A DNA stretch of 64,000 nucleotides, taken from contig NZ_AP025490.1 of the NCBI RefSeq assembly GCF_024347495.1, positions 1,488,001-1,552,000 of the forward strand, given 5' to 3'. Source of the stretch: Vibrio gallaecicus. Lineage in GTDB: Bacteria; Pseudomonadota; Gammaproteobacteria; Enterobacterales; Vibrionaceae. Positions 32,218-42,335 of the stretch are shown piece by piece (positions within the stretch are counted from its first letter, which is position 1; each line of letters starts with the position of its first letter). The notes below the pieces were generated by a model. It was given only the letters and a program-made list of their open reading frames with translations. It was not told where the DNA came from and made no database searches. Made by a program: the position numbers and the translations under genes.

Positions 32218-32251
32218 AATGGGTTAATTGTGTGTGGGGAGAGATTAGTAG

Positions 32252-34156
32252 TTAACGGTTCATCGATTTAAATTGAAGCTCGACTAACCTTTGGTAAAGT
32301 TCGCAGGTTTCAAGGAGTGATTGGTGGTCTCCTACATCGACAAGTTTACCTTGGTCCAATACGGCTATTTGATCCGCATGCTTAATCGTCGACAGGCGGT
32401 GAGCAATAATCAATGTGGTTCTGCCGCGCATTAACTCCTCCAAAGCTTGTTGGACATGGTGCTCACTTTCGCTGTCTAGTGCGCTGGTGGCCTCATCTAA
32501 AAGTAAGATATTAGGGTCCTTCAAAATGGCTCGTGCAATCGCAATTCGTTGACGCTGCCCTCCAGAAAGTCGGACTCCTCGTTCACCAAGGAAGCTATCA
32601 TAACCTTCTGGTAAATTAAGAATAAACTCATGCGCGTGGGCTTTTTTAGCGGCTTCAATCACTTGTTCATTTGTTGCTTCAGGGCTGCCATAACGAATGT
32701 TGTGATAAACATCGTTACTGAATAAAGCAGGCTGCTGTGGCACTAATGCCATTTGCTTTCTTAGCTCATTTGGTTCAAAACGACGAATATCGACCCCACC
32801 TAATGTTACTCGACCAAGCTGCGGATCATAAAAGCGTTGCAGTAATTCAAATAGAGTTGTTTTACCCGCTCCTGACGGTCCGACTAATGCTAGCACTTTT
32901 CCTTCTTCTGCTTTTAAAGCGAGATGCTCTGTAGCGGCTTGATCGGGACGTGAAGGGTAGTGGAATGTGACATCTTCAAAGGCAACTTCTGCTGTTAGTT
33001 GATTAGTTTCAGTTGAATTTGCTTGGTTTGAATCAGCTTTGATTGAACCAACTTTTGTTGAAGTAGCTTGGGTCAAGTCAGATCCTAGCGATATCGGGTT
33101 TTGGACCGGAGCAATAATATGGCTTTCAACTTGAAGTATCTCAATGAGCCTTTCTGTTGCCCCAGCAGCGCGTTGTAGCTCACCTAAAACTTCGGAAATA
33201 GTACCTAAAGAAGAAGCTACCATAATTGCGTAAAAGACGAATGCCCCCAGATCACCACCAGACATAGTGCCGTTAATGACATCACTTCCGCCGACCCATA
33301 ACATGCCTGAAATAGCACTAAACACGATGATGATGACACCTGAAATCAAGATAGCGCGTTGCTTTACGCGTTGACGCCCAATTTCATAGGCTTTTTCTAC
33401 TTCAGCCGAGAACGACGCTTTTTCCTGCTCTTCATTACTATAGCTTTGCACCGTTTTGATGTGTTCAATCGCTTCGCCAGCATAAGAGCCAACATCTGCC
33501 ATTGAATCTTGGCTTTTTCTGGAAAGGGTTCGAACTCTTCGCCCATAAACCAATATTGGGATCAGAATGAAAGGCACAGAAGCTAACACGATGAGAGTCA
33601 GCTTAATATTGGTGGCAAACAACATGATGATGGCGCCAATACACATTAAAGCACTGCGCATTGCCATTGAAAATGAAGAACCAATGATGCTTTGTAGTAA
33701 GGTCGTGTCGGTTGTGATCCGAGACATGATATCGCCGCTGCCATTTGTTTCAAAATAGCTAGGATGAAGAGTGATCACATGATTAAACACTGCCAGCCTA
33801 ATGTCGGCGCTGACTCGTTCACCAACTGATGAAACTAGATAGAATCGAAAGAAAGTGCCTATTGATATGAGAACGGTCACGAGCAAAATAAATTGAATCG
33901 CGCTGCCTAAGTCTTCTAATGATTGTTCAGTAAAACCTTGGTCGATCAGAATGCGAATACCGTGACCAACGGAGAGCGTTAAACTTGCGGTAAAGATTAA
34001 CGCGACTAACGCTGCTGCCACTCGACCTTTATAAGGTTGTATGAATTTAATTAATTCAAACAGTATTCCTAAGCTTTTTTTCTCGGGTTTATGTTCTTGG
34101 CTAATACCTGTTGATTCAGAAGCAACATTGTCTTGCATAATTGAGCCTTGGGTCAT
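32252..34156 (-). CDS. ABC exporter half-transporter (fused membrane and ATPase domains)
   Basis: The product has 634 residues. The type I exporter membrane domain (about 30-330, six helices) is followed by a nucleotide-binding domain with Walker A GPSGAGKTT, signature LSGGQRQRIAIARAI and Walker B ILLLDEATSALD. Between them, near 350-390, is a low-complexity Ser/Thr/Asn/Gln linker (TQATSTKVGSIKADSNQANS) that makes it longer than the usual roughly 590. It should act as a homodimer exporting lipids or hydrophobic compounds, as MsbA/BmrA relatives do; the substrate is unknown. The internal ATG at 34138 has a better ribosome-binding site (AAGG at 7 bases) and may be the true start. Confidence 0.85.
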   Translation of the reverse strand: MTQGSIMQDNVASESTGISQEHKPEKKSLGILFELIKFIQPYKGRVAAALVALIFTASLTLSVGHGIRILIDQGFTEQSLEDLGSAIQFILLVTVLISIGTFFRFYLVSSVGERVSADIRLAVFNHVITLHPSYFETNGSGDIMSRITTDTTLLQSIIGSSFSMAMRSALMCIGAIIMLFATNIKLTLIVLASVPFILIPILVYGRRVRTLSRKSQDSMADVGSYAGEAIEHIKTVQSYSNEEQEKASFSAEVEKAYEIGRQRVKQRAILISGVIIIVFSAISGMLWVGGSDVINGTMSGGDLGAFVFYAIMVASSLGTISEVLGELQRAAGATERLIEILQVESHIIAPVQNPISLGSDLTQATSTKVGSIKADSNQANSTETNQLTAEVAFEDVTFHYPSRPDQAATEHLALKAEEGKVLALVGPSGAGKTTLFELLQRFYDPQLGRVTLGGVDIRRFEPNELRKQMALVPQQPALFSNDVYHNIRYGSPEATNEQVIEAAKKAHAHEFILNLPEGYDSFLGERGVRLSGGQRQRIAIARAILKDPNILLLDEATSALDSESEHHVQQALEELMRGRTTLIIAHRLSTIKHADQIAVLDQGKLVDVGDHQSLLETCELYQRLVELQFKSMNR

Positions 34157-34488
34157 TTTTCATTTGAAACAAGGAGCTATTAAAACATCTTTTTGACTCT
34201 ACCTCTGAGTATCCTGCGGCATTCTGCCTAAATTATTCTACTTCACGTTTATACACACTAAGCCTTGTCTGTTTATTTATGCAAAGGTCTTGGGGTTTGT
34301 CAGAGTGTTTTAACGAATGGATTGAAAGAGGCGTTGATTTATAAAATGGCGAGCAAGCGATTGCTATTTTATTCAATCTAGTAATTTCAGTGGTTTAGAT
34401 CTTGTTCAGATCAGACCAGTCATAGAATCTAAAATAACCTTCCATTTTGTTACAAAAATTCAACAAAATAGTTTTTTATACATTTTTC

Positions 34489-34516
34489 TTGCATAAAACA
34501 TCAATATGAATAGAAT
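34489..34516 (+). promoter_or_regulatory. Probable sigma-70 promoter of artPIQM
   Basis: TTGCAT (34489-34494), a 16-bp spacer and TAGAAT (34511-34516) predict a start near 34523, leaving a leader of about 28 bases before artP. The 394-bp gap from 34157 shows no other gene, and I could not find a good ArgR box. Confidence 0.5.
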
Positions 34517-34550
34517 AACTGACAAATGACAATTAATGCAGTATTCCGGC

Positions 34551-35279
34551 ATGAGTATTCAAGTAGAAAGCATCAACAAATCGTACGGGGAAACACAAGT
34601 TCTTCACGACATTAGCTTTAATTGCGAAAGTGGTGAGACTTTAGTGTTACTCGGTCCAAGTGGCGCAGGGAAAAGCTCGTTATTACGCGTATTGAACCTG
34701 TTAGAAACTGCAGATAACGGCAATTTACACATTGCAAATGAAAGCTTTGATTTTTCAGCTGAAGTGCCAGAGAAGCAGGGTCTTAAATTACGTCGTAAAG
34801 TTGGAATGGTTTTTCAGCAATACAACTTATGGCCGCACATGACTGTAATGGAAAATCTCATTGAAGCCCCGACTAAGGTCGCAGGCTTAGATAAAGAAGA
34901 AGCTTTAGCTCAGGCTGAAAAAATCCTGACTACGCTCCAACTTTCAGATAAAGCGAACGCATGGCCATTACAACTTTCTGGAGGTCAGCAGCAACGTGTC
35001 GCTATTGCTCGAGCATTAATGATGAAACCAGACGTGTTACTTTTTGATGAACCAACTGCAGCACTTGACCCGGAAATTACCAATCAAGTCGTTAAAATAA
35101 TTAAAGATTTAAGTGGTACAGGTATCACTCAAGTTGTTGTAACGCACGAAGTTGATTTCGCCAAAAAAATTGCTAGCCATGTTTTGTACCTTGAAAAAGG
35201 TTACATCGTTGAACACGGAACGAGCGATTCCTTTATTAATCCGCAAACCCCAGAGTTTGCCGAATATTTAACGCATTAG
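34551..35279 (+). CDS. artP: Arginine ABC transporter ATPase
   Basis: I use the ATG at 34551, which gives 242 residues beginning [13 protein letters not shown], the same length and start as E. coli ArtP (MSIQ); the ATG at 34536 adds five unmatched residues. Walker A is GPSGAGKSS, the signature [15 protein letters not shown], and Walker [15 protein letters not shown]. The segment [25 protein letters not shown] is near-identical to E. coli ArtP. Neither start has a convincing ribosome-binding site. It is first in an artPIQM operon that imports arginine. Confidence 0.93.
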   Translation: MSIQVESINKSYGETQVLHDISFNCESGETLVLLGPSGAGKSSLLRVLNLLETADNGNLHIANESFDFSAEVPEKQGLKLRRKVGMVFQQYNLWPHMTVMENLIEAPTKVAGLDKEEALAQAEKILTTLQLSDKANAWPLQLSGGQQQRVAIARALMMKPDVLLFDEPTAALDPEITNQVVKIIKDLSGTGITQVVVTHEVDFAKKIASHVLYLEKGYIVEHGTSDSFINPQTPEFAEYLTH

Positions 35280-35367
35280 ATCTATTTACGCATGAGATTT
35301 AGTTAAACCAATCAAACTATAAGAATGGCGTCTAGCCAACTATTTACAGATCATTCGGAGTCACACC

Positions 35368-36099
35368 ATGAAAAAGATTTTACTAGCTTCACTAATTGGC
35401 CTTGTTTCAGCTAATGCAGCCGCTCAAGACGAAATTAAATTCGCAATGGAAGCGACTTATGCTCCGTTCGAATACATGGACAAAAATAACCAAATCCAAG
35501 GTTTTGACGTTGACTTAGCCAATGCGCTTTGTGAAGAGATGAAAGCAAAATGTACATTCCATAACCAAGCATTCGATAGCCTAATTCCTGCTCTTAAATT
35601 CAAACGTTATGATGCGGCTATCTCGGCAATGGATATTACTGAAGCTCGTTTACAGCAAGTTAACTTCTCAGATGCGTATTACGACAATTCAGCCGCTTTC
35701 ATTTCAATTGAAGGCAAAGTGGTGGATCAAGCGGCTTTATCAGGCAAGCGTGTAGGTGTTCAAAATGGTTCAACTCACCAAAGTTACCTGCTTGAGCAAA
35801 TGTCTGGCGTAACAGCCGTGCCTTATTCTAGCTATCAAGATGCATTCATCGATATGAAAAATGGTCGTATTGACTCAGTGTTTGGTGATACAGCCGTGGT
35901 TGCAGAATGGTTTAAGAAGCAAGACAACCTAACGTATGTTGGCGAGCAAGTAACTAACCAAGATTATTTTGGTAATGGCTTTGGTATTGCTGTGAACAAA
36001 AGTAACCCAGAGTTAGTAGCTCAGCTAAACGCAGCACTTAAAGCTGTGAAAGCGAATGGTGCGTACGAAGAAATCTTTAACAAGTACTTCGGTAAGTAA
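35368..36099 (+). CDS. artI: Arginine ABC transporter substrate-binding protein
   Basis: The product has 243 residues. The signal peptide MKKILLASLIGLVSANAAA is cleaved before QDEIKFAMEATYAPFEYMD. The family 3 solute-binding signature (FDVDLANALCEEMKA) and the lysine/arginine/ornithine-type pocket (AISAMDITEARLQQVNFSDAYYDNSA) are present. ArtI and ArtJ are close paralogues; only one copy occurs here, so artI or artJ cannot be told apart. One base separates its stop from artQ. Confidence 0.9.
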   Translation: MKKILLASLIGLVSANAAAQDEIKFAMEATYAPFEYMDKNNQIQGFDVDLANALCEEMKAKCTFHNQAFDSLIPALKFKRYDAAISAMDITEARLQQVNFSDAYYDNSAAFISIEGKVVDQAALSGKRVGVQNGSTHQSYLLEQMSGVTAVPYSSYQDAFIDMKNGRIDSVFGDTAVVAEWFKKQDNLTYVGEQVTNQDYFGNGFGIAVNKSNPELVAQLNAALKAVKANGAYEEIFNKYFGK

Positions 36100-36100
36100 T

Positions 36101-36790
36101 ATGGCATTAACGGGTTACTCTTTAGGGCTCGTAGAAGCAAGTTGGATGACTATTCAGCTTGCCTTCACTAGCTTATTAGTTGGTTTAGTTCTAGCGGTTT
36201 TATTTGCTGGGGGCGAGATGTCTCGTCGAATTGCAATAAAATGGCCAACGACTGCTTTCGTAACGATAGTGCGTGGACTGCCTGAAATCTTAGTTGTGCT
36301 CTTTATTTACTTCGGTTCAACTCAAGTGCTTTTCATGATGACGGGAGATTTTATTGAAGTTAGCCCGTTTCTTTCTGGTGTAGTGGCGCTGTCTTTAATC
36401 TTTGCTTCTTATGCATCTCAAACGATTCGCGGCGCACTTAAAGCCGTTAGCAAAGGTCAAAGAGAAGCCGCGAGTGCTTTAGGTATTTCCCAAGCTCGTT
36501 CTTTTTTTAGAGTTGTTCTGCCACAAGCAGTGAGACATGCTTTACCTGGCTTAACCAACCAATGGCTGGTTCTACTTAAAGATACTGCGCTGGTTTCACT
36601 GATTGGCGTGACCGATTTACTTAAGCAAGCACAGCTAACATCTGCAGCAACTCATGAAGCATTTACTTGGTATGCAACGGCTGCGGCGATTTACTTGATA
36701 ATTACTCTGATCACTCAAAGGGCGGTAAAGGTCATTGATGGTAAATTCGCGATTCAAGGACATAGTTCAGGTAAAGGGGCTTTGGCATGA
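36101..36790 (+). CDS. artQ: Arginine ABC transporter permease ArtQ
   Basis: The product has 229 residues from the ATG at 36101, directly after the artI stop; the longer frame from 36056 is inside artI. The membrane protein has the HisM/GlnP-type EAA loop AVSKGQREAASALGISQARSF (about 118-140). It pairs with ArtM to form the channel. Its stop overlaps the artM start (ATGA). Confidence 0.92.
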   Translation: MALTGYSLGLVEASWMTIQLAFTSLLVGLVLAVLFAGGEMSRRIAIKWPTTAFVTIVRGLPEILVVLFIYFGSTQVLFMMTGDFIEVSPFLSGVVALSLIFASYASQTIRGALKAVSKGQREAASALGISQARSFFRVVLPQAVRHALPGLTNQWLVLLKDTALVSLIGVTDLLKQAQLTSAATHEAFTWYATAAAIYLIITLITQRAVKVIDGKFAIQGHSSGKGALA

Positions 36791-37455
36791 ATGAACAACA
36801 CTTCAGTCAGATGCTTGAAGGTTTGGTGACAAGCCTACAGCTAACAGGAGCTTCATTATTAGTTGGTTGTATCTTGTCATTGCTTATGACGGTAACGCTG
36901 ATTTTACGTTTACCGGTTATTCATTGGTTTACTCGCGGTTTGATTACTCTATTTACGGGCACTCCGTTACTAGTGCAGATCTTTTTGGTGTATTACGGAC
37001 CGGGTCAATTTGATTGGATTCGTGAAAGCTTTTTATGGGCTTGGTTAAGCCAACCTTGGTTCTGTGCCATGTTAGCGTTAGCTTTGAACACGGCGGCATA
37101 CAGTACTTTACTGTTTAGAGGTGCATTTAACGCAATTCCTGCTGGTCAGTGGGAAGGATGCCGAGCATTAGGAATGGATAAAGTAGCGACTCTAAAAGTG
37201 TTATTGCCTTATGCATTGCGTCGTGCTGTTCCTGCTTATTCTAATGAAGTAATTTTAGTTTTCAAAGGGACTTCTTTGGCAAGCACGATTACCATTATGG
37301 ATTTAATGGGGTACGCGCAGCGTATTAATGGCCAAACTTACGATACCTTAGCGGTATTTGGTGTAGCCGGTGCTTTTTACTTAGCGGTAAATGGAGTGTT
37401 GACGCTGATTTTCCGTCAAGTAGAAAAGAAAGCTTTAGCTTTTGAAACGGTTTAA
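36787..37455 (+). CDS. artM: Arginine ABC transporter permease ArtM
   Basis: The product has 222 residues, the same as E. coli ArtM. Hydrophobic helices span the length, and the EAA loop reads IPAGQWEGCRALGMDKVATLK. Conserved stretches include LFTGTPLLVQIFLVYYGPGQF. It is the second permease of the arginine importer and the last gene of the operon. Confidence 0.93.
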   Translation: MNEQHFSQMLEGLVTSLQLTGASLLVGCILSLLMTVTLILRLPVIHWFTRGLITLFTGTPLLVQIFLVYYGPGQFDWIRESFLWAWLSQPWFCAMLALALNTAAYSTLLFRGAFNAIPAGQWEGCRALGMDKVATLKVLLPYALRRAVPAYSNEVILVFKGTSLASTITIMDLMGYAQRINGQTYDTLAVFGVAGAFYLAVNGVLTLIFRQVEKKALAFETV

Positions 37456-37523
37456 TCGCCAAGTCAGTTCGTTTTTCCGTAAATCTAATTTGTAAGTCTA
37501 AACTAATTCGTAAGTATAAATAG

Positions 37524-37597
37524 AAACGCCGTTACTTCTATACATACCAAATAAGGAGCTTTCCTGAATGTTGGTGCTCGAAGTGACGGCGTTTTTT
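37524..37597. terminator. Large structured terminator after artM
   Basis: A 15-bp stem (37524-37538 with 37580-37594, one G-U pair) is followed by T6 on the plus strand. The 41-nt loop can itself fold: ACCAA (37546-37550) with TTGGT (37571-37575), enclosing AGGA/TCCT. It ends artPIQM and may also stop the convergent efflux operon. Confidence 0.85.
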
Positions 37598-37625
37598 GTT
37601 TCTGTCCTTGTACTACTAATTCGCT

Positions 37626-39197
37626 CTATGAATTAGATTTTGTATTATCTGCATTTCTTGTATTAGCCACATCTGAATCGGCTTTCGTTTCTGCTGATCC
37701 TTCGACTTTTGGAGCTTGTTCTTGAACGGGAACCTTCCAATCTCCTCCTAATACTTTGTAAACCGCGACTGTCGTTTGAGCAGTCTGAAGCTTGGCTGCT
37801 ACCTGTCTGTCTTGCATCATTCTCTGTTGCCTTTGAGCATCCAAAACCGCTAGGTGATCCGCTAAACCAGCTTTGTACAAGGCTTTTGCTTTTTCAACTG
37901 CGTTATCGACCGCACGAGTCGCTTCATCAACACGTTTTTGATTTTCTTGGCTACGACCATAAGCAAATAAGGTCGAGTCGACTTCTAGAAACGCACTGTC
38001 TACCGTATGTTGGTAACTCAGTGCTGCAACTTTAAACCTCGCTTCATTGAGCTCAACCATGGCTTCACCACGACCACCATCGAACACATTCCACTGAATA
38101 CCCGCAGCAGCAGCCCAACCAAATGAATCGCTGCTGAACAGGTCATCAAAACTACCTGCTGTTACACCCGGTGTACCCGTTAAGAAAAATTTAGGGTAGC
38201 GGTGAGCAATACTCGCCCCTAAGTCTTCATTAATTGCAGCCATCTCTCGCTCTGCCATTTTGATATCTGGTCGGCGAGTTAATAATTCAGAAGGCAACCC
38301 TGTTGGAATGACATCTGTGAGCGTTGGTAATTGGTAATCACTCTCTAGACGAGCATTGATGTTACCAAGTGATTCACCAAGTAATACTGCCATTCTTTGC
38401 TTGTGTACTTGTTCTGCAATCTCAAGTTGAGGTACCACGGATTCAGTTGCGGCTAACATCGCTTTTGCCTGTGCTAAGTCGAGTTCTGAGCCGTAACCAC
38501 TTCTTACTACTTTAGAAACCAGATCTAAGGTCTTCTTTTGGTCTTCAATATTCAATAAAGCCAGTGCTTTACGTTCATGTGCTCCTCGGTATTGAAGGTA
38601 GTTATGGATAAGATCCGCAGTTATCAAAGTCGTGAGTCCTGACTGAAATATTTCAGCCTGCTCTACGCGGATAGTGGCCGAGTTGACTTGTTTATCAATT
38701 CTTCCAAACAGATCCATTTCCCAAGCAATACTTGCCCCAAGAAAACCGCCGTCATGTTGAGCCTCCATTAAAGACATTCCTGTCGCTGATTCAACTTGAT
38801 CGGATGCACCAAATACAGGACCAAGTAGAGAGTCATTTTCACTCAGTTGGTAGTTATAGTAACCACCACCAAGACTGACGGTTGGAACTTTAAAAGACTC
38901 AACAACGCTTTTATATGAATTAGCCATATTGATTCTTTCTGCGGCTAATTTTATGGGTATGTTGTCTTGCTGAACATTTAGCACTAATTGGTTCAATACC
39001 GGATCATTAAATTGAGTCCACCATTGATTATTCTCAATGTTTTGAGCTGCCGTATTTTCATCTGACGGACTGTATAAATACGTTTCAGCCATTGTGGTTT
39101 CAGGAGCTTGGTAATCTGGCCCTACTGCACAGCCTGTTAATAGCAAAGCGAGCATGATAGGGGCGATTTTAAATGTTGGCTTAGATAGCATTTTCAT
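37626..39197 (-). CDS. RND efflux outer-membrane channel lipoprotein (NodT family)
   Basis: The product has 523 residues. The signal ends in the lipobox LLTGC followed by AVGPDYQAPE, the hallmark start of NodT/OprM-type channels. Two outer-membrane-efflux repeats follow (about 60-270 and 285-480). The last 30 residues are a charged, Ala/Asp/Lys-rich tail without clear homology. It is the third gene of the pump operon, 11 bp after the RND gene, and should form the trimeric exit duct for that pump. Confidence 0.9.
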   Translation of the reverse strand: MKMLSKPTFKIAPIMLALLLTGCAVGPDYQAPETTMAETYLYSPSDENTAAQNIENNQWWTQFNDPVLNQLVLNVQQDNIPIKLAAERINMANSYKSVVESFKVPTVSLGGGYYNYQLSENDSLLGPVFGASDQVESATGMSLMEAQHDGGFLGASIAWEMDLFGRIDKQVNSATIRVEQAEIFQSGLTTLITADLIHNYLQYRGAHERKALALLNIEDQKKTLDLVSKVVRSGYGSELDLAQAKAMLAATESVVPQLEIAEQVHKQRMAVLLGESLGNINARLESDYQLPTLTDVIPTGLPSELLTRRPDIKMAEREMAAINEDLGASIAHRYPKFFLTGTPGVTAGSFDDLFSSDSFGWAAAAGIQWNVFDGGRGEAMVELNEARFKVAALSYQHTVDSAFLEVDSTLFAYGRSQENQKRVDEATRAVDNAVEKAKALYKAGLADHLAVLDAQRQQRMMQDRQVAAKLQTAQTTVAVYKVLGGDWKVPVQEQAPKVEGSAETKADSDVANTRNADNTKSNS

Positions 39198-39208
39198 TTT
39201 TGAACTCC

Positions 39209-42200
39209 TTATTGGGCTGCTTGTTGGTTTGTTTTAAGGCTTGTTTCTAAGCTTTTGGAATCAAGATCTTTAGCGTCGTCGTTTTTTGTACCTTGATTAT
39301 TTGCCTTTTTATCTTCTGCTTTGTAGAACAGTTGATACAAGGCTGGCATAACAAACAGTGATAGAACTGTAGCAGCTGCTAATCCGCCAATGATCGTTGC
39401 AGCCATCTGGTCGAATAGTAGGTCGGTCAATAGTGGAATCATTCCAAGTGCGGTGGTTAGCGCGCCCATTGAAATTGCCATTGTGCGGTTTACCGTTGCT
39501 TCCTTAATGGCTTCTGAAAGTGACTTTCCATAGCTACGCTCAAGTTCAATCTGGTCCATTAGAACAATGCCATTTTTGATGATCATGCCCGTTAAGGTTA
39601 CTGCGCCAATTAACGCCATAAAGCCAAATGGTTTATCCAGTAGCAATAGGCTGAATGTTGCGCCAGTAGCTGCCAGTGGAAGAGTAGTGAAAATAATGAC
39701 AGGCTGCTTAAAGCCGTTAAACATAGCAACCAAGATGATGACCATGAGTAGCATTGCTTTAGGAAGTTGCTTCAAAATATCACTGACGGCTTTATGCTCG
39801 TCGTAATATTCGCCGCCCCACTCAAGGGAATAACCTTCAGGTAATTCAATCGCTTCGATTAGAGGCTTAACTGAGTTTCTTACTGCGGCTGGAGTGGTAT
39901 ATCTGCCAACACCAGCTTGAGCTGTAATTGTTTTTACGCGATCTCTTCGCCAAATCATGCTTTCTTCAGTAACAAGCTCGAAACCATCCACAACTTGACC
40001 AAGTGGTACGCTGTGCATTCCTAATATTGAACTGACAGGCAGCGTTTCAAGAGACTCTATTGACTGTGCAGTGCCGCGAAGTTGAATAGTGATCAGCTCG
40101 TCATTCAGATTCATTCGACCTAGAGGCATACCTTCAGATGCTCGTTTCATTGCAAAGGCAATATCAGCACGGTTTACACCTGCGTGGCGCATCTTATCTT
40201 GGTTAATGATTGGAACTAAAACTTTACTCTTCTGGCGCCAATCATCACGGACATATTTAGCATCTGGATGAGCTGAGAAAATAGTTTTTGCTTGGTCTGC
40301 TAGGTCATGTAGAACTTTTTCATCAGGTCCTGAGAATCGAGCTTCAACACTGAACTTATCAGCAGTTGCTAACTTCAGGCTTCTGAACCTTGGGTTTGCA
40401 TTCGGAAACTCTTTAGCAAGCCATTCATCAGAGCGAGCGATAAGTGGGCTGAGTGACGGATAGTCGGTAGCATTAATAAGAATCTGGCCGTAAGCAGGGT
40501 CAAATGGTTCTGGTTCAATCGTTACCGAGAACCTAGGTGCTCCTGCGCCAACATACGTTGAAATACTTTCGACTTCAGGTTGCTCTAATAGCCATCCCTC
40601 TATGCGCTTCATATCAACTGAGGTTTGCTCTATTTTGGCACCATTAGGTAGCCAGTAATCAAGGAACAAAATCGGTCTGTCAGCTTGAGGTATAAAGTTA
40701 ATCGCAATATGTGGAACCGCAAATGCAGTGACTAGAATCAACGGGATAAGTGCTGACAATGCCTTTAAAGGATTGTCGACCGTCCAGCTGACACTGCGTT
40801 TGTAGATGCTGTTTTTCTCTTGTTTTTTTTCTTTAGATGGCTTGATGAACATCCAACACATCAATGCTGTAAAGGTCATTGCCACAAACCATGATAGCAA
40901 CAGCGAAGATGCAATAATCAGGAAGACAGAACTGGCAAATTCAGCGGCATCAGTTTGAGAAAAAATAACTGGGCTAGCCCCCATGATAGCAATGACGGTT
41001 GCACCAAAGAGTGGGGTTGCTGTTTCTTTAACTGAGTCAATGGCTGCCTTGGTACGATCAACCCCTTTATTGATTTTACTTATCATCATATCGGTGATCA
41101 CAATCGCGTTATCCACCAGCATACCGAGCGCAAGGATGAAGGTACCCAGCGAAACGCGATGTAAGTCGATACCCGATAGATTCATGTAAATCAAAGTAAG
41201 GAGTATGGTTAGTAATAGGCTAGTACCAACAATTGTGGCGCTTTTCAGCCCCATAAAAATTGATAAAACAATGAATACAATCGCGACACTTTCAAGTAGG
41301 TTACTTACGAAATTATCAATCGATTTTTGAACTTCTTCAGGTTGATTAGCAACCGTTGCAATCTCAACACCAAGAGGCAGTTCAGACTGATATTGAGTGA
41401 CGATTTCATCTATCTGATCTCCCAGTGATACGACATTAATACCAGAAACAGGGCTCATAGCTAATGTAACAGCGGGTGAGCCATTGTAGCGGTTTTCTGT
41501 CATTGCGGGTTCTTGATAACCCATCGAGACTTCAGCTATATCACCTAGTCGAATTAGACCTGTACCAATTTCACTGACTCCACCTTTAAGGACAAGGTTT
41601 CTTATGTCATCTAGGGAACGAAATTCACTGGATTGTTGAATACGGATACGTTCTTGCCCAACGGCATATTTTCCAGCTTCGAATGTGGTATTTTGAGTAT
41701 TTAGCTGGCTCCATACTTGCGCGATAGATAAACCATACTGAGCCAATCTTTCATCAGGAATGTCAATATGTACCACGCGTGGTTGAACGCCATGTAGTTC
41801 GACTTTCTTTATGCCATCCACGGTTTTAATTCGGCGTTGTAATTCTTCAGCATATAGACGAAGTGACACAGGAGAAGCATCTTCACTATGGATAGAAAAT
41901 AACATGCCATAGACTTCTGAAAACTCATCTTGAACAATACTAATTTGAGCACTGGAAGGGAGCAGCATTTTCATGTCTGATACCTTACGTCTCAATAGAT
42001 CCCATTCCTGTGGCAGCTCTTGAGAGTTTAAAGACTCTTTTAGGTCAACAAAAACCATCGACATTCCCGGTCGAGAAAGCGATCTCAAACGGTTTAATGT
42101 CCCGATTTCTTGTAATTTGGTTTCAACGGTATCGGTCACCTGTTGTTCTACTTCTTCAGCAGAAGCTCCTGGGTAAATCGTAACGACTACCGCGGTTTTA

Positions 42201-42331
42201 ATGGTGAAGCTAGGATCTTCTAATTTCCCTAAATCAAAGTAGGAATACAGTCCAGCAATTACACTTAAAACTGTAAAGAAGAGAACAAAGGTTCGTTGTT
42301 TAATCGCAAAATCAGCTAAATTAATCATCAT
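39209..42331 (-). CDS. RND-family inner-membrane efflux transporter
   Basis: The product has 1040 residues, the full length for a proton-driven HAE1/HME-type pump, with 12 membrane helices and two large periplasmic loops. In helix 4 the proton-relay region reads LGMLVDNAIVITDMM, so it has one Asp (followed by Asn) rather than the Asp-Asp of AcrB. The helix-10 lysine is present in GMIIKNGIVLMDQIE. The C-terminal 35 residues are polar and variable. It lies between the adaptor gene and the channel gene in one operon. Drug or metabolite substrates cannot be inferred. Confidence 0.93.
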   Translation of the reverse strand: MMINLADFAIKQRTFVLFFTVLSVIAGLYSYFDLGKLEDPSFTIKTAVVVTIYPGASAEEVEQQVTDTVETKLQEIGTLNRLRSLSRPGMSMVFVDLKESLNSQELPQEWDLLRRKVSDMKMLLPSSAQISIVQDEFSEVYGMLFSIHSEDASPVSLRLYAEELQRRIKTVDGIKKVELHGVQPRVVHIDIPDERLAQYGLSIAQVWSQLNTQNTTFEAGKYAVGQERIRIQQSSEFRSLDDIRNLVLKGGVSEIGTGLIRLGDIAEVSMGYQEPAMTENRYNGSPAVTLAMSPVSGINVVSLGDQIDEIVTQYQSELPLGVEIATVANQPEEVQKSIDNFVSNLLESVAIVFIVLSIFMGLKSATIVGTSLLLTILLTLIYMNLSGIDLHRVSLGTFILALGMLVDNAIVITDMMISKINKGVDRTKAAIDSVKETATPLFGATVIAIMGASPVIFSQTDAAEFASSVFLIIASSLLLSWFVAMTFTALMCWMFIKPSKEKKQEKNSIYKRSVSWTVDNPLKALSALIPLILVTAFAVPHIAINFIPQADRPILFLDYWLPNGAKIEQTSVDMKRIEGWLLEQPEVESISTYVGAGAPRFSVTIEPEPFDPAYGQILINATDYPSLSPLIARSDEWLAKEFPNANPRFRSLKLATADKFSVEARFSGPDEKVLHDLADQAKTIFSAHPDAKYVRDDWRQKSKVLVPIINQDKMRHAGVNRADIAFAMKRASEGMPLGRMNLNDELITIQLRGTAQSIESLETLPVSSILGMHSVPLGQVVDGFELVTEESMIWRRDRVKTITAQAGVGRYTTPAAVRNSVKPLIEAIELPEGYSLEWGGEYYDEHKAVSDILKQLPKAMLLMVIILVAMFNGFKQPVIIFTTLPLAATGATFSLLLLDKPFGFMALIGAVTLTGMIIKNGIVLMDQIELERSYGKSLSEAIKEATVNRTMAISMGALTTALGMIPLLTDLLFDQMAATIIGGLAAATVLSLFVMPALYQLFYKAEDKKANNQGTKNDDAKDLDSKSLETSLKTNQQAAQ

Positions 42332-42335
42332 TCAC

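Noticed and set aside
34380..34550. Possible ArgR boxes upstream of artPIQM
   Set aside because: ATTCA and TGAAT half-sites occur, but none form the TGAAT-N4-ATTCA arrangement, so arginine control is not supported by sequence.
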